A stretch of DNA of 64,000 nt from Semisulcospira habei (taxonomy: Eukaryota > Mollusca > Gastropoda > Semisulcospiridae). A model generated the notes under the pieces. It worked only from the letters and a program-made list of their open reading frames with translations. It was not told the origin of the DNA and ran no database searches. Both the position numbers and the translations under genes were made by a program. This document shows positions 42,201-51,400 of this stretch, one piece after another. Where the stretch lies: positions 167,175,805 through 167,239,804 of the forward strand of contig BTPG01000007.1 in NCBI GenBank assembly GCA_036245525.1. The letters are read 5' to 3'. Position 1 is the first letter of the stretch; each line of letters begins with the position of its first letter.

Positions 42201-43662
42201 CCCATTTCCATGTGTTCGGATCAAAACGGTGACTTTGCATGTCGTCGGCCTTGAGAACAAAATCCTCCATCCCATCCCGATTGCTGATCATGGCATTGAC
42301 CAGAATCACCCTGTGTTTCCTCAAGTTGTACGGATCTGTATATCTGCAATAAAGGTAGGTTTTCTTCCAGTTGTACTGTGATCGGTCTTTTGACCGATAT
42401 ATAATTGTAAGTGATATTTATGTACAGTGTAACTGGTTGATTTGTGTTGAACAACATTCAAACTTCAATCTGTATGCTGCATCATACATTTCATGGTAAC
42501 AAATGAAACAAGTTAAATCCACCAGCATTACAGTATACAAGTAATAATATTCATCAGTCTTTGGATCAGTAAAAACTTAACTGGCAGATTTGCGATGAAC
42601 AGTGAATGAAGGTACAGTTCAAACTTAATCCATTTCACCCTGATGCTCTACAGCAGGAGATGGTTCCACCACTAATTCAAGGGTAGTGCCAGATTAGCTT
42701 GGTGCCATCAGACACCAAGCTAATCTGGCACTACCCTTTAATTATCATGGTCAACTTATCTTCTGCAACTGATATGAAGTGTGGCACATTCAAAATTTGG
42801 GATGTGACATAAGGTTGAAATACTTGAATGGGTTAAGTAAATCTGTGGTAGACCATATCCATAATGCAGGGGGGTGGGGTGGAGGAAGGAGGAGCGGGGC
42901 AGGGAGAGGAGGGGGGGGGGGGAGGGGAGCAGATACCCTTGTAGCAAATCGAGGTAAGACATCCTGTGGGGGTCAAGCAACGTAGTGATTCCTGCCATAC
43001 ATGTATGAGTTGGTCTGTGATTTTGGATTTACCGCCTTTAGCCCCAAGATCTTAAATCACAGACCAGTGCACAGCCTAAATAAAGTGTTCAATGCTTATT
43101 CTCACCGGTCCAAGTTTTGTTTCGCCAGTGACAGAAGTGATTGCTGCGGCTCCACAAGAATAGCATTCCAACCCCACTGGATAAAATTAAAAGAATTGCT
43201 GGACATGAGACCATCATTGGCGCCAATGTCAATAATTATGCTTTGATATTTATGCGTAAATTCCTCTCCTCGCTGCGCAATACGCCGATAGAGATATGTA
43301 GATTCCCCAGCACGTGAAACATCAAGTCCAAGAAAGTGTAACTTTTTACCCTCAAACGCATCATTTTTTGATGGATCGGGCGCGTCAGACACAAGATAAA
43401 CACGCTCTACTGTTTCCTGTATCAATGATAAAAATCCGCCGTTCTTCCCTTCAAACACAATGTTTCGCAAAGTAGGGCTGCGCATCATCTTGTCCATAAG
43501 CGTCAAACCCGGATCTGTGTCAGCAAACATCGTGGTGAATTCATTTTTGAGTACAACATATGTGTACACAATGAGAAAGTTCAGAATGAAAAGCTCACAT
43601 ACTGCGAGTCCCACCACAAGGAACAGCAGGCTTCGACAGCAAGACAGTCTAAATCGGGGCAT
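36095..43662 (-). CDS. FkbM-family methyltransferase, type II membrane protein (three exons)
   Basis: The predicted product is a 344-residue SAM-dependent methyltransferase of the FkbM type; its substrate is unknown. Coding exons are 43662-43106, 42343-42064 and 36292-36095. They join with phases 2 and 0 and canonical GT-AG introns, for 1035 bases in total. Start choice: the first ATG (43662) in the open frame; the frame runs further upstream only through a non-ATG codon. Residues 1-8 are basic and short; residues about 9-38 form a hydrophobic signal anchor, so the catalytic part should face the Golgi or ER lumen (inference). The SAM-binding motif [10 protein letters not shown] is at about 142-151, followed by LVEP (169-172), and a conserved SIDAEG lies near the end of exon 2. 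Exon 3 supplies the C-terminal [14 protein letters not shown] and [17 protein letters not shown], typical of animal FkbM proteins. Intron 2 (5.8 kb) is filled with transposons. The gene is divergent from the RPUSD4-like gene. Confidence 0.88.
36585..38408 (+). mobile_element. RTE-type LINE, 5' truncated, with 12-bp target duplication
   Basis: The element lies in the large intron of the methyltransferase gene, antisense to it. The direct repeat AGGGAGGCCAGC flanks it at 36573-36584 and 38409-38420. It starts within the region before the reverse transcriptase and ends in the tail GTAAGTAAGTAAGGA. The related 3' fragment at 1-125 shares its end. Confidence 0.9.
36586..38382 (+). pseudogene. RTE-type LINE reverse transcriptase with one nonsense codon
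   Basis: One frame runs from about 36586 to 38382, broken only by TAG at 37597-37599, where CAG would be a one-base neighbour. Before the stop: [65 protein letters not shown] (catalytic Asp) and [18 protein letters not shown]. After it: [13 protein letters not shown] (catalytic FADD), then the C-terminal [15 protein letters not shown] and [17 protein letters not shown] typical of RTE-type elements. The 5' endonuclease is missing. The light damage suggests a fairly recent insertion. Confidence 0.9.
38528..38600. repeat. Partial family A hairpin
   Basis: GTAAGAGGTATACATCCTCATCAG and a truncated right arm ending AAGTCTCTTGTTGG. Confidence 0.45.
38653..39540. repeat. Segmental duplication, left unit (split by family H)
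   Basis: Positions 38653-38898 and 39300-39540 match 40063-40634 in the same order: CTGTAGCCAGTTTTT, CATAATAGATGTGT, TTGCAGAGATAT, GTACCAGTGGTCTCTC, then CAATCTTGCTTGTTCAC and ACCATTGTGCTCTTCACTG. The break in the left unit is the family H insertion, so the duplication is older than that insertion. Confidence 0.8.
38886..39299 (-). mobile_element. Family H retroposon with 13-bp target duplication
   Basis: The body (38899-39286) starts with a (GATT)n tail and GTACATTGCTTAACGTCCCG and ends GGGCAGACCCGGGTGG. The direct repeat ACAATCAGTAACT lies exactly at 38886-38898 and 39287-39299. Confidence 0.9.
39605..40125 (-). mobile_element. L2-type LINE 3' fragment
   Basis: The minus strand encodes the L2 C-terminus: [49 protein letters not shown] and [13 protein letters not shown], then a 3' region with an (AAT)n tail at 39608-39622. 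Confidence 0.85.
40063..40640. repeat. Segmental duplication, right unit
   Basis: This is the partner of 38653-39540. It holds a 64-base insertion (40406-40469) that the left unit lacks, bounded by the direct repeat TGTTTCTTGCTTTG (40392-40405 and 40470-40483). The insert contains CTCTCTCCCCTGACAGTAC, which resembles the end of the ORF1 remnant near 56375. Confidence 0.8.
40875..41048. repeat. Two partial family A hairpins
   Basis: Worn hairpins at about 40875-40945 (GCAAGAGGCATGGACGTTC) and 40983-41048 (GCAAGAGGCACAGATCCTCA). Confidence 0.5.
41282..41393. repeat. Imperfect palindrome, about 110 bp
   Basis: AGTAGCCCGTTCAGTAG and CTACTGAACAGGCTAC are the outer arms; GCTTTGCAAGC and GCTCGCAAAG the inner ones. 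TTAA flanks are absent. Confidence 0.55.
41394..42063. other. Intron DNA without recognised repeats
   Basis: Part of methyltransferase intron 2. Nothing specific recognised. Confidence 0.4.
42064..42343 (-). CDS. Methyltransferase exon 2
   Basis: Entry after TTTATTGCAG completes the split Arg codon; the exon reads [18 protein letters not shown] to [10 protein letters not shown] and leaves at GTAAGT in phase 0. Confidence 0.88.
42625..42836. mobile_element. Family B TTAA-type MITE in intron 1
   Basis: TTAATCCATTTCACCCTGATGC at the left and TTGAATGGGTTAA at the right. Both arms carry a change at the hairpin tip (TTGGTGCC and GACACCAA). Confidence 0.85.
43011..43070. repeat. Family G hairpin beside a splice donor
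   Basis: TTGGTCTGTGATTTTGGAT and AAATCACAGACCAG. It lies about 35 bases inside intron 1 of the methyltransferase gene. Confidence 0.6.
43106..43662 (-). CDS. Methyltransferase exon 1
   Basis: It encodes [18 protein letters not shown] (signal anchor) through [14 protein letters not shown] and [18 protein letters not shown], leaving at GTGAGA in phase 2. Confidence 0.88.
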
Positions 43663-43969
43663 TTCTAAAGTGGTGTTGTTTTCCAAAATAGACACGTATA
43701 CCCTTGTGTAGTTCGTGCGTACCGCCGTATTGACGTGCGAAAATGTTTTTATTTGTTATGGGAGTTGTTTCCCTTGTTGTCTTTTTACCTAAATTTCTAG
43801 AATTCACAAATATGTTAAAAAATTAAATCTGTGGGTTTTTTATTGACTAAAGCCAACATATGATATTCATTTTAGCAAATAATGTATGCAAAAACTATCT
43901 ATCAGATTACTTGATCACATTATGACACGTCTTTAAGTTCTTGGACTTGGTGTAAATGGTAATATTAAC
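43663..43969. promoter_or_regulatory. Shared upstream region of two divergent genes
   Basis: Only 307 bases separate the two start codons, so both promoters or 5' untranslated regions must overlap or use upstream exons. A TTGACGTGCG (CRE-like) site lies at 43730-43739 and GGGAGTTGTTTCCC near 43759-43772. There is no TATA box at an obvious place and no TTAA element inside. The promoter role is inferred from the layout. Confidence 0.55.
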
Positions 43970-45485
43970 ATGGCTGCGCCCTTCAGAACCGGTGCGTGTT
44001 TGGCCCGGTATCTTCGATACCACAACTCTGTCTTGAAATCAGAGACATATAAACAGTATGTGGTGTCGTCAGGAGCATGCAGAAAATATGCTAACAAAAG
44101 CCAGGAGGACTTTTACGGGATCTTGGCCGATCAATCGTCTGCAGCCGAAGTCAGTGAGGCAAGCACTGCTGACATCGAAGCGTTACTGAAACGCTCAAGA
44201 AGGCAGAGAAAGAGTAGCATGGAGGTCACAATGCAGACGACCTTCGGAGAGGTTCGCCTCGACAAAACTGCAAAAGAGCCTTTTCTGGAATCGGTTAACC
44301 CAGAAAAGTTCTGGAAAGTAATTCATGCCAGTACCGGACAGTTTCGGTCAGAGAAAGGTGAGCAGAAAAAGACTGTGAGTGGGAGGCAGAGCGCTAAGAA
44401 ACGGGCTAAAGGTGACAAGAAATCGAGAGAAAGCACATCAGACACACAGTCTGCCACGCGGTGTAAGGATTTTCCGAATCCAGCCATTGATCATAAGAAA
44501 AACAATTATTTTGATGAAGTATACTTTAGACAGATTCCTTTGCCAAGCCAGACGCAGACAGTGGCCAGTTTGAACAGGTCATTACCTGAAGGCAGTGATA
44601 GATCTACCACCGGACAGGTTTTGACAATGCACTCGCTGGATCAGCCTCACAACAAACCCACCCCAGTAGATTTTGCTATGTCAGTTTCACATGTGTCAGA
44701 ACAATTGGGTGCGTCCTTCATGGATGTGCAGTATTTTCCAGAAACTTTTAATAAGATTGAGGAACCAGTTAGTCATTCCCAGTCACACCCAGGAAATGTT
44801 CAGCAAGACCAGAAGTCTGAGAGAACTGATGGTCGGGATGAATTGAATTACATAGACGCACAGTACATTGGAACATCAAGTTCAGAAAAACTTGGTCACT
44901 CTTCCTCATTTGACCAAGTGACAGGTCAGTATACCGTGACTGAAAACATGAACACAACTCCAAAAGTGCCTTCTGTGTGGCAAGCAGATCTAGATAATAA
45001 TGTCCAAGATGCAACCTCTTTCACTCAATCTTCACAGACTCCAAGCAGACGAATTACACCAGTCCAACAGCCAACTCCACCAGAGCCAAAGGGCTCTATT
45101 TTTTCAGGGCAGCAAATATCAGAAAACTCGCCCATCAGTGAGAATGAATTGACACAAGGCACACCTGTCACAAGGAGACCTGGAAAAGCAATACAAGTGA
45201 CAAAGAAAACTGATGTTATCAGACAATCAGATGATACTGTGACAGAATCAGACTCAAGAGCAGCAAGACAGAGAAATGTAGAATCAGACTCAAGAGCAGC
45301 AAGACAGAGAAATGTTGTCAGAGGTCAGATAAAGAACATCAAGTCTGATGATGGTACATGTGACAAAAAAGGGAAGTATGTCAGAAAGTCTGTGACAAGC
45401 GATGGAGCTGAAGAAGAAGAGGGTAAGACAGCATATGATGTTGCGATGCAGATTCGCAAGAACATCACTTCCAGAGGCCGGACAG
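43970..45485 (+). CDS. RPUSD4: RPUSD4-like exon 1 (long N-terminal region)
   Basis: It runs from ATG to CCGGACAG, leaving at GTACAG in phase 1. Three related short motifs occur: NYFDEVYFR (179-187), FMDVQYFPE (250-258) and NYIDAQYIG (293-301). The open frame continues past the splice site to a stop at 45526, so retention of the intron would give a short truncated product. Confidence 0.85.
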
Positions 45486-48400
45486 GTACAGTTTGCCACT
45501 ATTTTATAGAACTTTACACTGCATAGGCCAGGAGTTTTTACTCACCCAGCAGGATCTGTTTTGTAACAACCACCTTATTTTGCAAGAAAAAATGATTTAA
45601 AACTAAAAGACATGTTTTCTCTCTGGAGAAGTAAGCATTGAAAGTTGGGGGCAAAAGGTGTCACCTGTCATTAAAAACCTCCATTTAAATGATGGTCTTT
45701 AATGACAGTTCTAGGTGATCTCTCATAAGGCTGGTTGTTCAAAACAGGTTCTGCTGCACCATGATTTTCTCACACATTGTGCTCCATTGGTAAAAGTGAG
45801 GGTTTTGTTGGTTTTGGTTTGGAAAGGGTGCATTGGAGGTGAAGATGTTTCTGGTTTTTATGTTTGTTTGTTTTGTACATTTGTTTAGGGTTTTTTGTTA
45901 GTTTTTGTTGGATTTAGTTATGTTTTTCATTGACTCATTACTAGTATACTACCATATTTTACACACACTTATTGTTCTCAGCTGACGTCAACAGAGAGGA
46001 ATTGTCCCCTGACAAACAGCGAGTGAAAGTATACAAGGAACAAGTGCCAAACCTGTACCACATGCCATCTGCTGAAATCACCAAGCTCTTGGCAGAAAAT
46101 GTCATCTTTGAAAATGGTGCGTATTCAGTGTGAAAGCTGCTGTCATGACTGAGCTCATATAAATCTATACATTCTATGAAAACTACTGGTAATTTCCCTG
46201 AAAATGTGTGATGTGTGACACAAGATGGCTGATCAGTTGTAGGGGGAACAAACATCAAACACCATATGGATGGTACATCAGATTTATTAGCTTTCTGCAG
46301 TTTAAGCCAGTGTGCCCATGTTTTAAAAATGAATTTATAAATAAAGATAGTGTTTAAATAGTAAATTGACTATTTTGAATCCAGGTCACTCTTAGATTTC
46401 ACTTTAAAAAATAAACTGTTTTGTGTAATAAAATGTAATAAAGTAATATCCATGATAGATCTATTATGACCTGTCAACAAATAAAACATGCATTTAATAA
46501 TAAAATTTCTTTTTCTTTGTTCACTTGTTTGTTGCAGAGGATTTCATTGCACTGTCTAAACCCTATGGGCTGTCTTCTCATGGTCAGTATTTATGTGTGC
46601 ATGTAAGTGTCTTTTCTTGAGAGAAGTGAGGGCAGGCCAGGACACACACGTTATCAAGTTAACTGGTTATCTCTGTGGAACATTGAGGTGTCAAGCAACC
46701 AATCACGTCCAGCTTGCACATGTGTGACCCAAGTTAACTGTTGATTCATCTATCTTTTAATGTGTAATGTAACCTTCATAGGACTATACACACATTTGGA
46801 AAAAAAATAGACTCAGGATTTAATGGGTTAACTGGCTTTTTGTTCATGGACAGTTTACAGTTAGAGCAGTGAGGTGCCAGGCTAGCTCGGCACCTCTGTG
46901 CTCTAATTGTAAACTGTCCATGAATGGAATCCCAGTAAAGGAAAAACAGAAGATAGTGGTAGAAAACCCTTTAAAATAGAAACAAATAACGACGTTTTGG
47001 ATCAAAGATCCTTCCTCAGGTGACATGGAAACAAACGTAGAACAGAAAAGAACACGACAGAAAGACAAGACGTCATCTTGTGTAGAGAGAATTTAGAATG
47101 ACTAAAAAAAAATTAAAAAAAACACCACACACACACACATAATGACGCAAATACACATGCACAAAACACGTAGCACAAAACGTACATCTATACATACACG
47201 TCGCTGCATACATTCGCATTCACTCGTGCCTGCTGCAGCTCACGCACATGCACACACACACACACACACACTCAAAGGTAGCATCCAGTATCAACAGTGA
47301 GGTCAAGTCTGGCACCAACCACCCATCAGCCCGAGCATACATCCCTAGGGGCGAATGTTCAAGCCGCGCGGATGGTAAGTGCCAAGCCTGTCCGCGAAAA
47401 AGGATTCTGTCATTTTGCGGCGGATGAAGTGGGATGTATTTTGCCAAATGATGCGTATGCTGAAATGTGTGAGGCTATGAGGAGGTTCGTTGAAATGACG
47501 TCCAACCTGGTTGTTGTATCCAAGGCGGATCGAACGAACATGCTCCTCGCAGCGTTCAGGGAGTGTACGGTATGTCTCCCCCACATACAACATCTTTGGG
47601 CAGTGAGAACATGAGATGACATAGACAATATCCGATGACTGGCATGTGAATGATCGGTGGACATGAAAAGATGACAGGGGTCCGGTGATGACGGGGGATG
47701 TCTTGATGTACGGACATGCTTTGCAGTGTGGTTGCTGACAAGGAATCCCAGTAAACTTGTGTCACATATGCATCTTTCAACAAAAGCCTGGCCATGCACC
47801 ATACTTAATTAACCCATGATATCATACTGAGGCTAAAAGCTTCAAATGTGTACACTGTATATATATATGCAAGCTACATTATAGTACTTACAGATAAGGA
47901 TATAGACCAAAGTGGCTTTGGCGCCAAGGTATTCTGGCACCACCCTTGAACTATTTTAGACAAACTTATTTCACACAGTGGTGTATTCTGAATGATAAGG
48001 GTTAAGATGCTAGAGAGTCAGAATTACAAGCGGGAGAGTGGGTCAGCAAGAGGTATAGAGTCTTAACCCTTATCATTCGGAATACACCAGTGTGTGAAAT
48101 AAGTTTGACTAAAATTGTTCAAGGGTAGTGCCAAAATAGCTTGGCGCTTCTAGGCGCCAAGCAGAAGCTATTCTGGCACCACCCTTGAACTAAAGCCATT
48201 GGTCTATTATGAGTATATCCTTATCTGTAAGTACTATAATGTAGCTTGCATGTACAAATTTGAAGCTTTTAGCCTCAGTATATGGGTTAAGGGACCCTTA
48301 GGCTGCAGGTGCTCATGAGAATCTCTGCAGGTTTAGATGATGGCTGAGGAACTTTGATTACAAGCTGCATCATCAGTGAGTCTGTCTCTGACTTCAAGAG

Positions 48401-51400
48401 GTCGTTGAAAACTCACCTCTTCAAGCTTTACTTTGAATAACTGCCAGTGTTTGATGCCTTAGTTGTAGTTCTGCAATCCTCCTTGTTTAGACTGAATGTT
48501 AATTAGAATATAAATTATTATGTATGTATTGTTGTTTAGTTTATTGTAAAAGTGGTGTGTTCGGGCATTGTGCTTTGTTTGTTATGTGCATATGTCATTG
48601 TATTTTTATTTTTGTGTACAGATTGTAAAGCGCTTAGAGCTTTTGAGTAAGATTAAGCGCTATATAAATACTCATTATTATTATTATTATTATCAGCAAT
48701 TTGTGTGAAGCAGTCATAGTTCTGTACAAAGAGGCATAGAGTTTCAACAGCCCCTGCACCTGCAGGAGCTCATAAAAAAAACTCTATGCCTCTTGCAGAT
48801 GAAAGGTGCTGACTGACAGACCGTTTTACAACAGCTGCTTTTTTCAGGTGGGCCGAGCGTGAGAGCGAGCGTGGGTCAGCTTTTGGAGCCTTTAGCACAT
48901 ACTCTTGATAAAGGTCGAGGTCAGTTTGCGACCCTACATCTTGTCCACAGGCTGGACAAAGAAACCACTGGTGTCATGCTCTTGGCCAAGTAAGTAAACT
49001 TAACCCATATTATACTGAAGCTAGCTTCAAATGTGTACACTGCAGTATGCAAGCTACATTATAGTACTTACAGAAAAGGATTTAGACCAATCAAGGGTGG
49101 TGCCAGAATAGCTTGGCACCTAGAGGCGTCAAGCTATTCTGGCACTACCCTTGAACTATTTTTGTCAAACTTATTTCACACACTGGTGTATTTCGAATGG
49201 TAAGGGTTAAACTTGAATTGAAGACAAATATAAGTGTAAGATAAGTGACACTGTATCTCTGCTTTTTAAAGGCCTGAACTGTACTATTTCTGGATGAATC
49301 ACCCTTCTTATAACACACTTCAGAGTTCAGTTCAGTCAAGAAGGCCATTTCCATGCTCCACACTGCCCATCAGAAGTCTTCCTAGAGTTTCTTTCAAAAT
49401 TGTGTCAATATTTGTCTGGTTTTACTATTGGACTCGTCATGGCTTTTCATCATGTGCTGCCTTTCTCCACACCTCTGGACCCCAGCCTGTCCTGGGCAGT
49501 AAATCCACATTAGTCTTCTCAGGGGAATGTTGGCTATTGCCCAGTGCCAGTGGGCTTCAGATGCTTTGGATATGACAACCCAAACTTGTGGTCCCTAGCA
49601 TTTGATACTATTCAACCCTCATTGACTTGTAGGCAAAGTTCAAAATTCAGTGAGGGTTATTTGAATGCAGCCCACATGCAAGGAAATACTTTTGTTAACC
49701 CATTACATCCCGAGGCTGAAATTTAAACAAATTGCTTGTCCTGTGAAGGCTACATTACAGATTAGGAGATAGATCAACCATTTTAGTTCAAGGGTGGTGC
49801 CAGAATAGCTTGGCGCCTGAGGCACCAAGCTATTCTGGCACCACCCTTGAACTGTCATAGTCAAATTTATTTCAAGCAGTACTCAGCATAGCTGCCAATC
49901 CTCCCGATTTTATCGGAAATTTCCCGATTTTTTTTTAAAGTCCCGGATTTTCCGTTTTTTGTACATTTTTCCCATTTTCAGATTTTCAAGCTTTGTTTTA
50001 AAATTTGAGGCATTTTGGCGTACGGGTGGGGTCTAGCGCCTGTAGTTGAGAGCCTACAGCTATACTGTACCGCTAAGCTTTTGGGGACCCACAGCCAGTC
50101 TTGATTACGCATGCGCAGCAAATTCCCATCCATCCTATGTTTGTTCCAGTTGCTTCGAAATTGCCCTGCACATGCTTAGCGATTATCACAACTGGTATTT
50201 TCAATTTTCAACAAAATCATGCCTCCAAAGAAGCAGAAGTGGTTGGTGAAGTTCCATCCAGACTACAAGCGTTCCTTTCCTTACATCGACGAATCGAGAA
50301 AGAGCAAACACTTTGCCTTTAAATGTGCCGGGCAGACATAAACATCGCTGCACAGTAAACCTAAGCGGGCTGACGCGCAATGTGTTTGATTATTCGGCCA
50401 GAACAAGGTGTGTAACCCCCCACCACCCCCCCCCCCCCCCCCCCCCCCCCCTGTTGCTTGATTTTCCAACCAAGGGACTAACACCAATCCCCTCCCCCCT
50501 GTTGTTTGATTTTTCGGACCCTGGAAGCAAAGGCTAGCGTCGTGGAGGCAACTCCCGATTTGTGTTGCCTCAAGGTTGGCAGCTACGCAGTAGTGTATCA
50601 GGATGAAAAAGGTTTAGGACATAAGGCAGCTGACTTGTTTCATACATACAGGGAAAACCTTTGTTCACACCCTTGTATTTCTGACAGGAATGCAGAAGTG
50701 GCCTGGCGGCTGCTGGGAATGTTTCGCCGACGAGAAGTGAAGAAGCGATACTGGGCTATTACAAAGGGTGTGCCACGGCCACTGGAGGGTCCGTAGTACA
50801 TGTATTTCATATTATATCATTTTAATGTACATGTAATAGCTTGTGCTAACCCTTTGGCTGTCGGTAGCACATTTTGTCGAGGTAATTCCTGTGGGCATCA
50901 CCTCAACAAAATGTGCTACAAACAGGCGATGGGTTAAAGTTATGATGGCTGCAAGGGATGGGCAGTTGGGAGATAGAGGAGGGTTGGGGGGATTAACCCA
51001 TTCACTGCTTGGGAAATGCAAAGATCACCCATCTACAAGAGGTATAGATCCTCATGAGCGCCCGCAGTTGCGGGGGCTCATGAGGATCTATGCCGCATGC
51101 TAAAACCGCTTTGTATCACGTTGCTTTGGCTGAAGATTCTTCGGTGGCCAATTTATTTCAAGAACACAATCTGCATCCACTGGCAGTAAAGGGGTTAACA
51201 TTGTACCAGAGAAGCCAGTCTCTGTCAGCCCCTGCTCAAGCCTCTTGCAGATATAAACTGAGTGACCTGTGCTGGCCGGTTAACTCATTCAGCCCTGAGA
51301 CACCACACCAAGACATGTATCGAGCATGATAGTTCAAGGATGGTGCCAGAATAGCTTGGCGCCCACAGGCGCCAAGCTATTCTGGCACCACTCTTGAACT

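Noticed and set aside
43663..43695. Longer N-terminus of the methyltransferase starting at 43695
   Set aside because: The codon there is GTG; the first ATG at 43662 gives a proper signal anchor near the N-terminus.
45486..45526. Exon 1 of the RPUSD4-like gene ending at the stop codon at 45526
   Set aside because: A GT donor at 45486 joins in phase with exon 2 and restores the conserved synthase domain; the extra residues look like intron translation.
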